Positions 19,901 through 27,779 of a stretch of 64,000 bases of DNA are shown here, one piece after another. Location of the stretch: positions 1 to 64,000 of the forward strand of contig NZ_JACJQA010000006.1 of NCBI RefSeq assembly GCF_014696355.1, written 5' to 3'. The stretch comes from Pseudanabaena sp. FACHB-1998 (GTDB taxonomy: Bacteria; Cyanobacteriota; Cyanobacteriia; Pseudanabaenales; Pseudanabaenaceae). The notes under the pieces were generated by a model that made no database searches, had not been told where the DNA came from, and saw only the letters and a program-made list of their open reading frames with translations. The translations under genes were made by a program, and so were the position numbers. Position 1 is the stretch's first letter; each line of letters begins with the position of its first letter.

Positions 19901-20092
19901 GGTGTATTTAGTTCGATTAACTACAGGGGAACTAATGCGATCGCTGATGGCATCGTGCGCTTTCAGCAACTTGGCACAAATACTAATCTCCAAATCTCTC
20001 CCGATGGCTTAGGCAATGCGAATAATCTGGTCAATTTGCTAACGGTGAATAACACTAACATTACGTCTGTCAGCAATAGTCTTGTTTTCTAA
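16946..20092 (+). CDS. large exoprotein with four DUF4114 domains and C-terminal RTX repeats
   Basis: A modular, probably secreted protein. Four copies of a roughly 220-residue unit run from about 35 to 915; each begins with a DGG(x)FKGELAIFSL-like segment and ends in an acidic Ca-binding-like motif (SDYDYNDLVF, SDRDYNDMVF, ADRDYNDIVF, SDRDYNDIIF), the DUF4114 signature. After about 930 comes an RTX nonapeptide region (SGNGNDTLIGGKGNDILVGG) and a beta-rich tail typical of type I secretion substrates. An internal ATG at 17033 (MPLQSTSQG) may be the true start, because the first 29 residues lack family similarity. A role in the cell surface or sheath is inference. Confidence 0.85.
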   Translation: MKLFCLKTAISSSQKISTSKNKFISRLFVMPLQSTSQGTFTVGTTGQLSFDFLFDGGLFKGELAIFSLKGMDSLEVGSDAFIQEATRRALTNSTQGRILVSDNSEGAKFSAKLGWEDDFNSGAYKGIKNFSMQAGDRVAFMLVSNGTVSNTFNSLNNGLELTSDHAPLFSISAANPDLTNQFAQIDDVGGRGNLFGMEDVRLKGGSDYDYNDLVFQFTGAEGNGIPAIEDTMAVTKDWIDTAIGKQITDYASRSTFDSGIFRVDDSGQVGVEYLYDGGWYQGEMAIFSLKGMEGLKVDSYEFVQEATRRALSDSTQGHIVIKDRTEGAKYTAKFAWEDGFNSGSYLGEKTFAMNVGEDFAVMLIQNSTVQELANDVTKMWSGNRLPIFSIPQANIGAPTNIRQIVDVTGKGDTFGMEDVRTDWGTMSDRDYNDMVFRFTGAKGVAPLMDAEVNRDRDWRNSSVGMELVQYVTRPDYSGGIFDTGETGKVRIDFLHDGGYYQSELAIFSLDGMENLKAGSTEFIQEATRRALSESNLGHVVIKDRSDAARFSDQVAWEADFNSGTYKGAQTFDLSPRGHFAFMLVQNNTVAAIANNISSISQTGNLPLFSIPEANPFGTSMGQMVNVDGKNTYAFEDNRLDLPNIADRDYNDIVFQVKGATSDVPLMSSFVNPTKDWRGSDAAKELLSYASRAEYDKGVITSGQSGKVEVEFLYDGGYYKGDVGIFSLDGMDNYGAGSAAFISEAARRVASNSQQGYVLVSDNSDAAKFTSGLDWESNFNSGVYKGTQTLSLAANTSYGVMQVPNGTISQVIANPAIDGDKRPLFSMLDNNPSRSFQIGKTDVGNGSSIISIEDQRLDGASDRDYNDIIFRIKGADVAADTLDRVMAANKDWRSTDMGKALIDYASNPAAASSSRFGFGFSWSDTVQGTDANDYLSSGNGNDTLIGGKGNDILVGGVGNDIFQFNNINEAGDTILDFSAGDAINLKGVFSSINYRGTNAIADGIVRFQQLGTNTNLQISPDGLGNANNLVNLLTVNNTNITSVSNSLVF

Positions 20093-20097
20093 TAGCC

Positions 20098-20126
20098 ATA
20101 AAGGCGGCGCTTCGCGCCGCCTTTAT
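20098..20126. terminator. terminator of the DUF4114/RTX gene, GGCGC centre
   Basis: A 13-bp stem (ataaaggcggcgc, loop ttc) starts five bases after the stop codon. Confidence 0.8.
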
Positions 20127-20130
20127 ATTA

Positions 20131-20272
20131 AGAGCGTGTTTGAGAAGTTTTTTACCCCCTCTAACTCCCCCTTGAAAGGGGGAGGATTCAAGTTTCCCCC
20201 CTTTCAAAGGGGGGATTAAGGGGGGTAAAAGCAGAAATTTATGCTAGATAGGAGACTTCTCAAACACGCTCT
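20131..20272. mobile_element. MITE B (142 bp)
   Basis: Perfect 18-bp terminal inverted repeats (agagcgtgtttgagaagt) enclose a core (about 20158-20230) nearly identical to that of MITE A at 4135-4202. No clean target duplication is visible. It has no coding capacity. Confidence 0.85.
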
Positions 20273-20297
20273 AAAGAAAGAGCGCCGTTCTTTCTTT
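20273..20297 (-). terminator. terminator of the lumenal pentapeptide gene
   Basis: An 8-bp stem (aaagaaag ... ctttcttt) around agcgccgtt lies immediately downstream of the minus-strand gene that stops at 20300. Confidence 0.5.
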
Positions 20298-20299
20298 TT

Positions 20300-20788
20300 T
20301 TAACAACCAAGAGATTCTCTGGTGTCAACCCCTGTTTTGGAATTTGTGCCAGAAGCTTTCACACATAATCTCCTTGTCTGTTGGGTATCTAATAAAGCGT
20401 TGGTGAAATCCGCACCTGTCACATCCACATTCACAAAGCTAGATCGCAACATATTGGCATCACTGAGGATGGCATCTGTTAAGTCAACATTTTTAAATTG
20501 AGAGATATAAACTAGACTAGAACTCAAGTCTACGCCATGCAAATTGGCTCCTTCTAAGGTCACTCCGTTAAATACTGCGCCCCTTAAGTCGGCATTGGTA
20601 AAGTTAGCATTTCGGAGCGTGACGCTAGTAAATTCGGCTCGAATTAGATTTTTTCCCGAAAAGTCTTCTCCACCTGCTTCATTTAAAATAGAACGGGTGA
20701 CGCTAGAGGAGCTAGCCGCCTGCACTGACAGGGGCATGAGCAATATTACTGCCAAGAGGATACCTACGATTAATCGCCAATATTTCAT
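20300..20788 (-). CDS. lumenal/periplasmic pentapeptide-repeat protein
   Basis: A signal peptide is plain (MKYWRLIVGILLAVILLMPL then SVQA, cleavage near residue 24). Residues 40-125 form pentapeptide repeats (ANFTNADLRGAVFNG, ANLHGVDL). The tail, LCVKASGTNSKTGVDTRESL followed by GC, has two Cys and matches the conserved end of cyanobacterial and chloroplast thylakoid-lumen pentapeptide proteins. Biochemical function is unknown. It is the second pentapeptide protein within 5 kb. Confidence 0.85.
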   Translation of the reverse strand: MKYWRLIVGILLAVILLMPLSVQAASSSSVTRSILNEAGGEDFSGKNLIRAEFTSVTLRNANFTNADLRGAVFNGVTLEGANLHGVDLSSSLVYISQFKNVDLTDAILSDANMLRSSFVNVDVTGADFTNALLDTQQTRRLCVKASGTNSKTGVDTRESLGC

Positions 20789-21047
20789 GATTTCTTGAAA
20801 ATAATTTAGAATAATTTTTGCATTGCTAATAAATATTACAGCGCTTTGCGCTCAAGCCCAAACCAAGAAAGTTTTTGAAAGTGTTGCTTCGCAACATTTT
20901 CAAAAACTTTCTTGGGATAACTGCAATTTACGAAAGTGTGACAACACTTTCGTAAATTAAAAAACAAACCCAGCTATGCCAAATTAAGAAATTGCGTAGC
21001 CATTTCCTATAGCCCCCATTACGAGCGGAATGGGGCGTTGCACATAT
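20789..21047. repeat. two palindromes downstream of the Uma2 remnant
   Basis: The palindrome at 20863-20915 (ccaagaaagtttttgaaa arms, centre gtgttgcttcgcaacat) and the hairpin at 20925-20958 (aatttacgaaagtgt stem) follow each other. The second, with its trailing aaacccag, recurs at about 33080 and 42628. No gene is evident. Confidence 0.6.
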
Positions 21048-21278
21048 TCATTCGGAATATCCATTAAGGGCGGTGGCGAGAAGAGGTTGAGCAATGCTTT
21101 CCACAGGATCATCGGGTAGAATAAAATTTTTAGGCAAAGATTCCCAAACGATTTTAGGCTTGGCTTGGGCTTTGGCGATCGCTTGGAGTACTTCAGGTTG
21201 GACTGAGTTAGCCGCGATTTGTCCAGAGTCACTTGGACTAAGTGGTTGATTAAATATTGCTGCGATCGCTTGAGCCAT
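21048..21278 (-). pseudogene. N-terminal fragment of a Uma2 (DUF820) protein
   Basis: The 76 codons end in WESLPKNFILPDDPVESI and AQPLLATALNGYSE, which matches my recollection of the opening of many cyanobacterial Uma2 proteins. The PD-(D/E)XK core that should follow is absent, because the frame stops and the next bases are unrelated. I therefore read it as a truncated remnant. A small intact protein cannot be excluded, since the start has no disabling change. Confidence 0.45.
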
Positions 21279-21332
21279 TGTTTTTTGAGTAAATGACTAA
21301 TTGATTATTGCTATTCTACATGGAGTTTTCTG

Positions 21333-24300
21333 ATGCGTCCCCTTGAGTTAATTGTCGAAGGATTTACCAGTTTTCGTACTCGGCAAGTGCTAGATTTTAC
21401 GAGCCTTGATTTATTTGCGATTACAGGCGCAACAGGTGCGGGGAAAACTTCGCTATTAGATGCGATTACTTTTGCGCTGTATGACAAGGTGGCAAATAAA
21501 CCCAATTCATCCAAAGAATTAGTCAGCCAAGGGGCTATGCAGCTAAAAGTAGAATTTCGGTTTGAGATGCGCCAAACAGAATATCGAGTGTTGCGAACTT
21601 GGCGCAATCGGGGCAAAACCGATGAGAAGAAATTTCTGTTTGATCAATTGATTGATGGGGAATGGGAAAGATGCGATCGCACTCAAAAGGTAGAGGACAT
21701 CATTGGCATGGACTTTGAGACTTTTACCCGTGTGATCATTTTGCCGCAGGGACAATTCGATGAATTCCTCAAGGGTGAGGCGGGTAAACGGCGTGAGATT
21801 TTGCGGCAGTTAGCAGGATTTCAAATCTTTGAGCAAATGCGGAAAGAAGCAAGCGATCGCACTAGTCGCTTTAAAGCGGAGCGGGAAGGTTTAGATAAAG
21901 TTCTTGAAGGGATGCAAGCACCAACGCAAGAGGAAGTAGAAGCTCAACAGTTAGAATTAGCGAATCTGGAAATTTTAATTCCTGAATTAGATATACAAGC
22001 TAAGCAAAGTCATAAACTATTGGAGGTAGAAGAAAGACTCTTTGCTCAAATCCAACAATATCAACAGCTTTCTGTGAAATTAGCGCAATTGCAACAGGAC
22101 GCATCGCAAATCCAAGTTTTAGAAAATCAATTGCGAAATGCTCAGTTAGCGAATTCGATTATGGGAACTTGGACAGTTCTCCAGACTGCGCGTAAACGTG
22201 TGGAACAGGCGATCGCCGATCTTACCCATACGCATAAACAGCTAGAAACTTCTAGGCTTGATCTGGAGCAGCAGCAACAAGTCTATGAAAAGTCTCGCAC
22301 TGAGCAAGTCGCCGCCCAAACTCATATCGAGGCTCAAGAGCGTAATCTCGCCCTAGCGGAGTCTCTGCATACACAGCAACAACAATCGGAATCTGAGTTG
22401 GAACGTGCTGAGCAGAATTTACAAGAGCGATCGCAGGTTCTTCAAAAAGCGACTAAAGCTGTAACTATTGCCGAATCAGATTTACAAGCCATTAATAAAA
22501 AGTTGCAAATCCTTGAAGCTTCGCTTAAAAGTTCTCAGTATGATCCCACTAGACTCGAACAATTGCGTCAAGTTGCCGAACCGCTTACACAATGGCAAAT
22601 TTTGCAAGAAAATCTGACTAAACAGCAGCAAAAAACTACACAGTTACACACAGAAATCCAGAAATTCACGCAACAACTAGAGAAAGCACAGCAGGCGATC
22701 GCTAAGGCTGAAAATGATTTTCAAGTCGCGAGTAAAGCTCTCAAAGAAGCGGAAATTTCTAACCTGCAAGCATTACAAACTAGTCACGCTAACGCCTTAC
22801 GCGCCGAATTGCATGATGGTGATAACTGCCCTGTGTGTAATCATCTTTTTAGTATAGAGGGATTGTCAGAACTTCCTGAATTAGAATTAATCAATACGGC
22901 AGCATTGGTAAAACAGAAGGAAGTCGCTGAGCATCAGTTAGCGAAATCATTACAAGACAAGGCAAAAATTGAGGCTAGTCTGGAAGCTTCGCAGCAACAG
23001 TTTCAGATTCAAACTCAGGAAATTAGTGATCTGGAATCACAACTTGCTAAATTGCAAAAACAAATTGATCAAGTTCTTAAGTCTGCTTGGCAAGCGGTCG
23101 ATATTCTACGCGATCGCCAAGAACTCGAAACTCAAGAGGCTTCATATCTCAAGCTAGTTACTGAACAAAAGGAAATAGTGATAGCTGCTCAAAATGCCGA
23201 GAACAAACTTAAAACTAGCCAAGAAAATCTGCAATTAGCCCAAGCAGAATGTGATAAATCGGCACAGGAAAAAGTACTCAGAGAATCGCAACTACAGGAA
23301 ATTTCGCAACGGTTGCTAGCAATTACTGATGGCAAGAGTTATGAATCTTTGCGTCAAAGTATTTTGCAAGCAAAAAAGGAATTAAGCGATCGCCTCAAAA
23401 CCATCGAAAGTAAATATCAACAAGCCCGTGAAACATTTGTTAAACGTGAGGAATCGGCAACTAAGGCTGTAGAAAATCACGATCTCGCCATTACCGAGCA
23501 AGCTCAACAGGAATCCCATTGGCAACAGGAACTTAGCTCTATTAGCTTTACTGAATTAGAGTTTCTCGCTGCTCAAACTGTGCGATCGCAAATGGATGCA
23601 TGGCAACAGCAAATCGAGAACTATCAACGTCAAGAGCAAGACTTAACTACGCGCTTACAAATGTTTGCGGAGTCAATTGCCGATCGCCAAACTGATGAAC
23701 AGGCGATCGCAAAATTGCGTGAGGAATCACAACAAGCTGAACAAGGATTACAAATAGCTAGTGAAAGTCGCGCCTCCATCAAAGCATGGTTAGAGCAAGC
23801 CCACCAAAAACGCCAAGAATCACAGGAACTTGAAGAACGTAAAATTGCTTTACAGGCGCAAGAGCAAACCTATCACACTCTTGCCCAAGATCTGCAATCC
23901 AATCGCTTTCAAGAATATATTCTCGATAGTCTGCAACAGGAACTTGCTAATCGTGCCTCAGTTCTCTTGCAACAACTTTCGGAAGATCGCTATATTCTTC
24001 AAATAGAAAGTGGTGATTATTGGGTAGCAGATAATTGGAATGGTGGCGAAAAGCGGCGTGTACGCACCCTCTCAGGTGGGGAGACCTTTGCGGCTTCCCT
24101 CTCAATGGCGCTGGCGCTATCGGAAAAATTATCTATGGGTATTGAACTGGGCAGCCTCTTTCTTGATGAAGGTTTCGGCACGCTCGATAGCGAAACCCTC
24201 GAAAGCGTTACCCAAATCCTCGAATCCTTGCGCCAACAGGATCGCTTAATCGGTGTGATTACCCACATTCAATCCTTAGCCGAGCGATTACCCACCCAAA

Positions 24301-24347
24301 TTCACGTTCGCAAATGTATTAATGGCTCAGAATTAATCAGAATATAA
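21333..24347 (+). CDS. sbcC: exonuclease subunit SbcC (Rad50-like ATPase)
   Basis: SMC-family subunit of the SbcCD nuclease, which processes hairpins and double-strand ends. Walker A GATGAGKTS is at 32-40, followed by long coiled-coil arms rich in Gln and Glu. The zinc hook CPVC (C499, C502) sits at the apex. The ABC signature LSGGE is at 913-917 and Walker B LFLDE at about 942-946. At 1,004 residues the length is normal. The partner sbcD is not in the window. The ATG has a ggag site nearby. SbcCD cuts long palindromes, which is notable given how many this region carries. Confidence 0.96.
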   Translation: MRPLELIVEGFTSFRTRQVLDFTSLDLFAITGATGAGKTSLLDAITFALYDKVANKPNSSKELVSQGAMQLKVEFRFEMRQTEYRVLRTWRNRGKTDEKKFLFDQLIDGEWERCDRTQKVEDIIGMDFETFTRVIILPQGQFDEFLKGEAGKRREILRQLAGFQIFEQMRKEASDRTSRFKAEREGLDKVLEGMQAPTQEEVEAQQLELANLEILIPELDIQAKQSHKLLEVEERLFAQIQQYQQLSVKLAQLQQDASQIQVLENQLRNAQLANSIMGTWTVLQTARKRVEQAIADLTHTHKQLETSRLDLEQQQQVYEKSRTEQVAAQTHIEAQERNLALAESLHTQQQQSESELERAEQNLQERSQVLQKATKAVTIAESDLQAINKKLQILEASLKSSQYDPTRLEQLRQVAEPLTQWQILQENLTKQQQKTTQLHTEIQKFTQQLEKAQQAIAKAENDFQVASKALKEAEISNLQALQTSHANALRAELHDGDNCPVCNHLFSIEGLSELPELELINTAALVKQKEVAEHQLAKSLQDKAKIEASLEASQQQFQIQTQEISDLESQLAKLQKQIDQVLKSAWQAVDILRDRQELETQEASYLKLVTEQKEIVIAAQNAENKLKTSQENLQLAQAECDKSAQEKVLRESQLQEISQRLLAITDGKSYESLRQSILQAKKELSDRLKTIESKYQQARETFVKREESATKAVENHDLAITEQAQQESHWQQELSSISFTELEFLAAQTVRSQMDAWQQQIENYQRQEQDLTTRLQMFAESIADRQTDEQAIAKLREESQQAEQGLQIASESRASIKAWLEQAHQKRQESQELEERKIALQAQEQTYHTLAQDLQSNRFQEYILDSLQQELANRASVLLQQLSEDRYILQIESGDYWVADNWNGGEKRRVRTLSGGETFAASLSMALALSEKLSMGIELGSLFLDEGFGTLDSETLESVTQILESLRQQDRLIGVITHIQSLAERLPTQIHVRKCINGSELIRI

Positions 24348-24351
24348 GTAA

Positions 24352-24475
24352 GTAACGCGAAGCGTTACACTTAAAACTGAGATAGCAATAACGCCCGCGT
24401 AGCGTGCGGTACTGCTATCTAGATTATACCAAAGAGCAAAATGGCTCTGCCATTTTGCTCTTTGGTATAATCTAG
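24352..24475. repeat. cluster of three inverted repeats after sbcC
   Basis: Three structures follow in order: gtaacgcgaagcgttac (24352-24368), an imperfect stem agatagca ... tgctatct (24380-24420), and a 27-bp perfect stem at 24419-24475 (ctagattataccaaagagca and so on, loop tct). Together they separate sbcC from tlyA and probably terminate transcription. Confidence 0.7.
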
Positions 24476-24507
24476 AAGTTTCCGAATTTAGCCACAGGAT
24501 CGGTTAT

Positions 24508-25308
24508 TTGAAAAAGCGTTTAGATGTTCTACTAGTTGACCTTCAGCTTGCTCCATCGCGAGAGCAAGCGCAAAAGTTTATTCGGGCTGGTTGGGTGCAA
24601 GTCAATCAACAGGTGATTGATAAGGTCGGCATGGAGGTTAAGGAAGATGCAGCGATTTTGGTGAAACAGCAATCGCCTTTTGTGTCGCGTGGTGGCGAAA
24701 AATTGGCGGGAGCTTTAGCTAAGTTTGGAATGGAATTAGGCGATCGCACTTGTTTTGATGGCGGTATCTCGACGGGTGGTTTTACGGACTGTATGCTGAA
24801 GCAGGGAGCCGCTAAGGTTTACGGGATTGATGTGGGCTATGGTCAGGTAGCTTGGGAAATCCGTAGTGATGAACGGGTGGTGTTGCGAGAACGTACTAAC
24901 CTCAGACATCTTACGCCCGAAGATTTGTATGCTGATGGCGATATTGTTCCAGATTTTGCGGTTTTGGATTTGTCGTTTATTTCCCTAACTAAAATTTTGC
25001 CTTCGCTCTGGAATTTGTTGCGATCGCCCCGTGAGACTTTATTGCTAGTGAAGCCACAATTTGAGGCAGGCAAGGGACAAGTTGGCAAAAATGGGATTGT
25101 GCGCGAACCCAAAATTAGAGCCGAGGCGATCGCCAATGTTTTAACCACTGCTCAAGGTTTAGGTTGGCAATTTCAAGGTTTAATGCCTTCGCCAATCCAA
25201 GGACGCACTGGTAATTATGAATATTGGCTATGGCTTAGCGAACAGGCTACAGATATATCTATACCTAGTTTTGAGGATATTTTAGAAATTTCCAAAGGCT
25301 CAAATTAG
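24508..25308 (+). CDS. tlyA: TlyA-family rRNA 2'-O-methyltransferase
   Basis: An S4 RNA-binding domain (about 1-60: RLDVLLVDLQLAPSREQAQKF) is followed by an FtsJ-type SAM methyltransferase (about 60-250). The SAM motif reads FDGGISTGGFTDCML, where relatives have DVGASTGGFTDC; FVSRGGEKL and VKPQFEAGKGQVGKNGIVR are typical. Members methylate 16S/23S rRNA riboses. The start is TTG at 24508, as no ATG fits. The stop overlaps the convergent DUF2358 gene by 4 bases. Confidence 0.92.
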   Translation: MKKRLDVLLVDLQLAPSREQAQKFIRAGWVQVNQQVIDKVGMEVKEDAAILVKQQSPFVSRGGEKLAGALAKFGMELGDRTCFDGGISTGGFTDCMLKQGAAKVYGIDVGYGQVAWEIRSDERVVLRERTNLRHLTPEDLYADGDIVPDFAVLDLSFISLTKILPSLWNLLRSPRETLLLVKPQFEAGKGQVGKNGIVREPKIRAEAIANVLTTAQGLGWQFQGLMPSPIQGRTGNYEYWLWLSEQATDISIPSFEDILEISKGSN

Positions 25309-25718
25309 AAAACAAAATGCTGCTTGATCACATCAAATTTGGTGCATTCCCAATAATCCACATGGGAAATAATTAACTCGCGATCGCTGTCTCCTTTATC
25401 TAAGTTATCCGCAAATTTATCCACAGTTAAATCACTCCAACCTGTAACACTAATCCGAGGTTTCCAAGGTAAAGGCGCATCCCAACTCATTGTCCAGCTA
25501 GCTTTAACTAGATTTTCGTTACGCGAAATGTCATGGAGTTCAAGCTTGAGATTTTTAAACCAAAAGGTGATAAATCCAATCATCTTTTGATATTGTTTAA
25601 TCCCCCGAAAGTTATACACAGGATCTTTGAAATAAACATCTTCGCTATAGATGCTATAGGTTTGCGCCTCAGGAAATTTCGCGTAATCCGCTTTAATGAT
25701 GTCGAGAATATTGGTCAT
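25305..25718 (-). CDS. DUF2358 protein
   Basis: A small NTF2-like protein (137 residues) conserved in cyanobacteria and plastids. It begins ILDIIKADYAKFPEAQTYSIYS and continues EDVYFKDPVYNFRGIKQYQ, the family signature, with a later WKPRISVTGWSDLTVD. Function is unknown. It is convergent with tlyA. Confidence 0.85.
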   Translation of the reverse strand: MTNILDIIKADYAKFPEAQTYSIYSEDVYFKDPVYNFRGIKQYQKMIGFITFWFKNLKLELHDISRNENLVKASWTMSWDAPLPWKPRISVTGWSDLTVDKFADNLDKGDSDRELIISHVDYWECTKFDVIKQHFVF

Positions 25719-25775
25719 AGTAGCGATCGCCTTTTAAAAATAAGTAAGCTTAGCTTTAGTGAAAATAGGGTGAAT

Positions 25776-27014
25776 CTATATTTTATAGCGCCAAGCTCGA
25801 ATTGCTAAATCTACAAACCATCCCAATTTATCAGTTTCTTGAGTTTGAAATTCTTTCCACCAATTTGTAGGGTTAGCGGCGACAAAATCAGGGTATAACT
25901 CTTGAAAAACAATAGGATTTTTGTAATTAAAGCTCAATAAACTTATATAATTTTTAGGCAAGCTCCATTTTTGCATTCCACCTCTAATAAACTTCAATCT
26001 ATTATCTTGAAAAGCTTTAGCTATATTTTCTTTTTCCTTTGAGCTTAATCCACCAGATGGACAACCTACCAGATAATTAAAATAGCTATCAAAGGCAAAT
26101 AAATTAGGACATTCAGTAAAGACTAATTCAAATTTACTAATCCTTATAGAATTCTTCAATCTGCCATAAACATAAGACAAATCAGTATGATATGTAGGCA
26201 AGTATAAAAACAATGATATCTGCCTACCAGACTGCCTACTAGAAATATTTATTTCTGCTAGTTTTTTACTACCTTCTCTACCGCTAGTTGCATAAGATAT
26301 ATGGCTACCTGTAGAGTTGATAATTTCTTTTACTTTCGTTTGAGATAAAAATAAAGTTCGTAAATTCCAAAAATCGTCTCGATATTCTTCAGCTATATAA
26401 TTCACCATTAAATTTGCTAAAGCAGGTACTTCATTCCTAATATCACTCCACTTTGGTGCGGCATATAAGGTCGGAGTTTCTGCTAAACCAAGAATTGCAT
26501 AAGGAATAAGATGTTGACATTTTCCGATTTGGATAACTTTACTCTCTGTTCTAAAAATAAAGTTTAATAAAGTAATATCGTCTTCAAACTTACAAGCTTC
26601 TTTATCAGTAAAACTATCTTCATGAAACGAAGGTGCGATCGCAATTAACTCAACAGGTAGTGAATAATCTATTTGATCTGAGAAGGGACGCTCAGTAATA
26701 ATTAGTTTTCTATACCTAACTAATTGCCAAATAATACTTCGATCTTCTTCATTTTTTAATTCTAAAATAACAGCTTGACGTGTTTGTTTATGGCGACACA
26801 GTAAATCGTAGCGATTAGTTTTTAATCGAAATTGACGTTGCAATAACTCCAAATCAGGAAAAAGCTCATCAAAGTGATTTTCAATATAAATCTCTAAATC
26901 TTCCTCTGACTGAAACCTCAGAGCGTTAGCTGTATATGCAATTCTAGGGATTTTGACAGAAATCCCCCCCTGACCAAAATACTTAGGCGTTATAGATTTT
27001 TTTCGAGGAGCCAT
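25776..27014 (-). CDS. uncharacterised protein with N-terminal PD-(D/E)XK nuclease domain
   Basis: The first 130 residues look like a NucS/DUF91-type nuclease core: EIYIENHFDELFPDLELLQR, then RYDLL with candidate catalytic D70, AVILELKN with E85 and K87, and QLVRYRKL with Q97. The remaining 280 residues are of no recognised family and contain several aromatic-rich strands (WNLRTLFLSQ, LFLYLPTYHTDL). The gene is clearly AT-richer than its neighbours and stands alone with AT-rich flanks, which suggests acquisition. A defence or repair nuclease is possible, but only the nuclease core is visible. Confidence 0.7.
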   Translation of the reverse strand: MAPRKKSITPKYFGQGGISVKIPRIAYTANALRFQSEEDLEIYIENHFDELFPDLELLQRQFRLKTNRYDLLCRHKQTRQAVILELKNEEDRSIIWQLVRYRKLIITERPFSDQIDYSLPVELIAIAPSFHEDSFTDKEACKFEDDITLLNFIFRTESKVIQIGKCQHLIPYAILGLAETPTLYAAPKWSDIRNEVPALANLMVNYIAEEYRDDFWNLRTLFLSQTKVKEIINSTGSHISYATSGREGSKKLAEINISSRQSGRQISLFLYLPTYHTDLSYVYGRLKNSIRISKFELVFTECPNLFAFDSYFNYLVGCPSGGLSSKEKENIAKAFQDNRLKFIRGGMQKWSLPKNYISLLSFNYKNPIVFQELYPDFVAANPTNWWKEFQTQETDKLGWFVDLAIRAWRYKI

Positions 27015-27329
27015 ATCAAATCATAATTAGGCTTAAAGTTGTAATTGAGAGAATTATATTATAAATAAGGTCAAAATCTTATATATTTTCATTCATATCA
27101 TAGATTATTATCACTATCTGCCATAAATCATAGTAAATCTCACTGGTAATGATAATCTTGAGACTGTTGACTTGAGGAAAATTTCAATGTGGGCTAATGC
27201 GATCGCTGTTTTGAGACTTAATGAATTTGGCGATCACTTTGATTTTTAGCTTTGAGAAAGGCGAGCGTTCAAAAAATGCTTTAACATGCATATATAGCTT
27301 TTTAGATAGCCAACCAAGCAAACTAGACT
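27015..27329. other. AT-rich intergenic region
   Basis: These 315 bases separate the orphan nuclease gene from the DUF29 gene. They contain no gene, hairpin or repeat that I recognise. Both genes diverge from here, so it must hold their promoters. Confidence 0.5.
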
Positions 27330-27770
27330 ATGGAAAAAGTAGCAAATTATGAACAAGACTTCTTAACATGGACACAGCAACAGGCTGAGTACCTCCAGAA
27401 AGGTCGTTGGGCAGAATTGGATGTAAAAAATTTGATCGAAGAATTGGAATCATTGGGACGTAGCGAACAAAAAGAACTCAGTAGCTATTTTCAAGTATTA
27501 GTGATGCACTTACTTAAAGACCAGTACCAATCTGAGAAAAGAACCCCGAGTTGGAATAACACACTTTCTAATTGTCGAGACAAAATTCAAGACTGTTTAG
27601 AAGATACTCCTAGTTTGCAAAGATTCCTTCAAGATTCAGAATGGATAGAGAAATACTATCGACGGGCGCGTAGAGACGAGGCAAAGGAAACCCAAAAATC
27701 TCTACAAACATTTCCGACGGAATGCCCATATACGATCGCCCAAATCCTCGATCCAGAATTTCTCTCCTAA
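27330..27770 (+). CDS. DUF29 protein
   Basis: A 146-residue helical protein of the DUF29 family, abundant in cyanobacteria. The signature is clear: YEQDFLTWTQQQAEYLQKG, LDVKNLIEELESLGRSEQ, then LKDQYQSEKRTPSWNNTL and a C-terminal FPTECPYTIAQILDPEFL. Function is not established. It lies 10 bases upstream of nadD in the same direction and may be cotranscribed. Confidence 0.9.
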   Translation: MEKVANYEQDFLTWTQQQAEYLQKGRWAELDVKNLIEELESLGRSEQKELSSYFQVLVMHLLKDQYQSEKRTPSWNNTLSNCRDKIQDCLEDTPSLQRFLQDSEWIEKYYRRARRDEAKETQKSLQTFPTECPYTIAQILDPEFLS

Positions 27771-27779
27771 AATACGCCA

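Noticed and set aside
19682-19993. 103-codon minus-strand frame opposite the RTX repeats
   Set aside because: It is an artefact of the repetitive Gly/Asn/Asp coding sequence on the plus strand.
20984-21232. 82-codon minus-strand frame overlapping the Uma2 fragment
   Set aside because: It lies in another frame of the same bases. The other frame carries the recognisable Uma2-like sequence, so this one is a shadow, perhaps with a few frameshifted remnant codons at its end.
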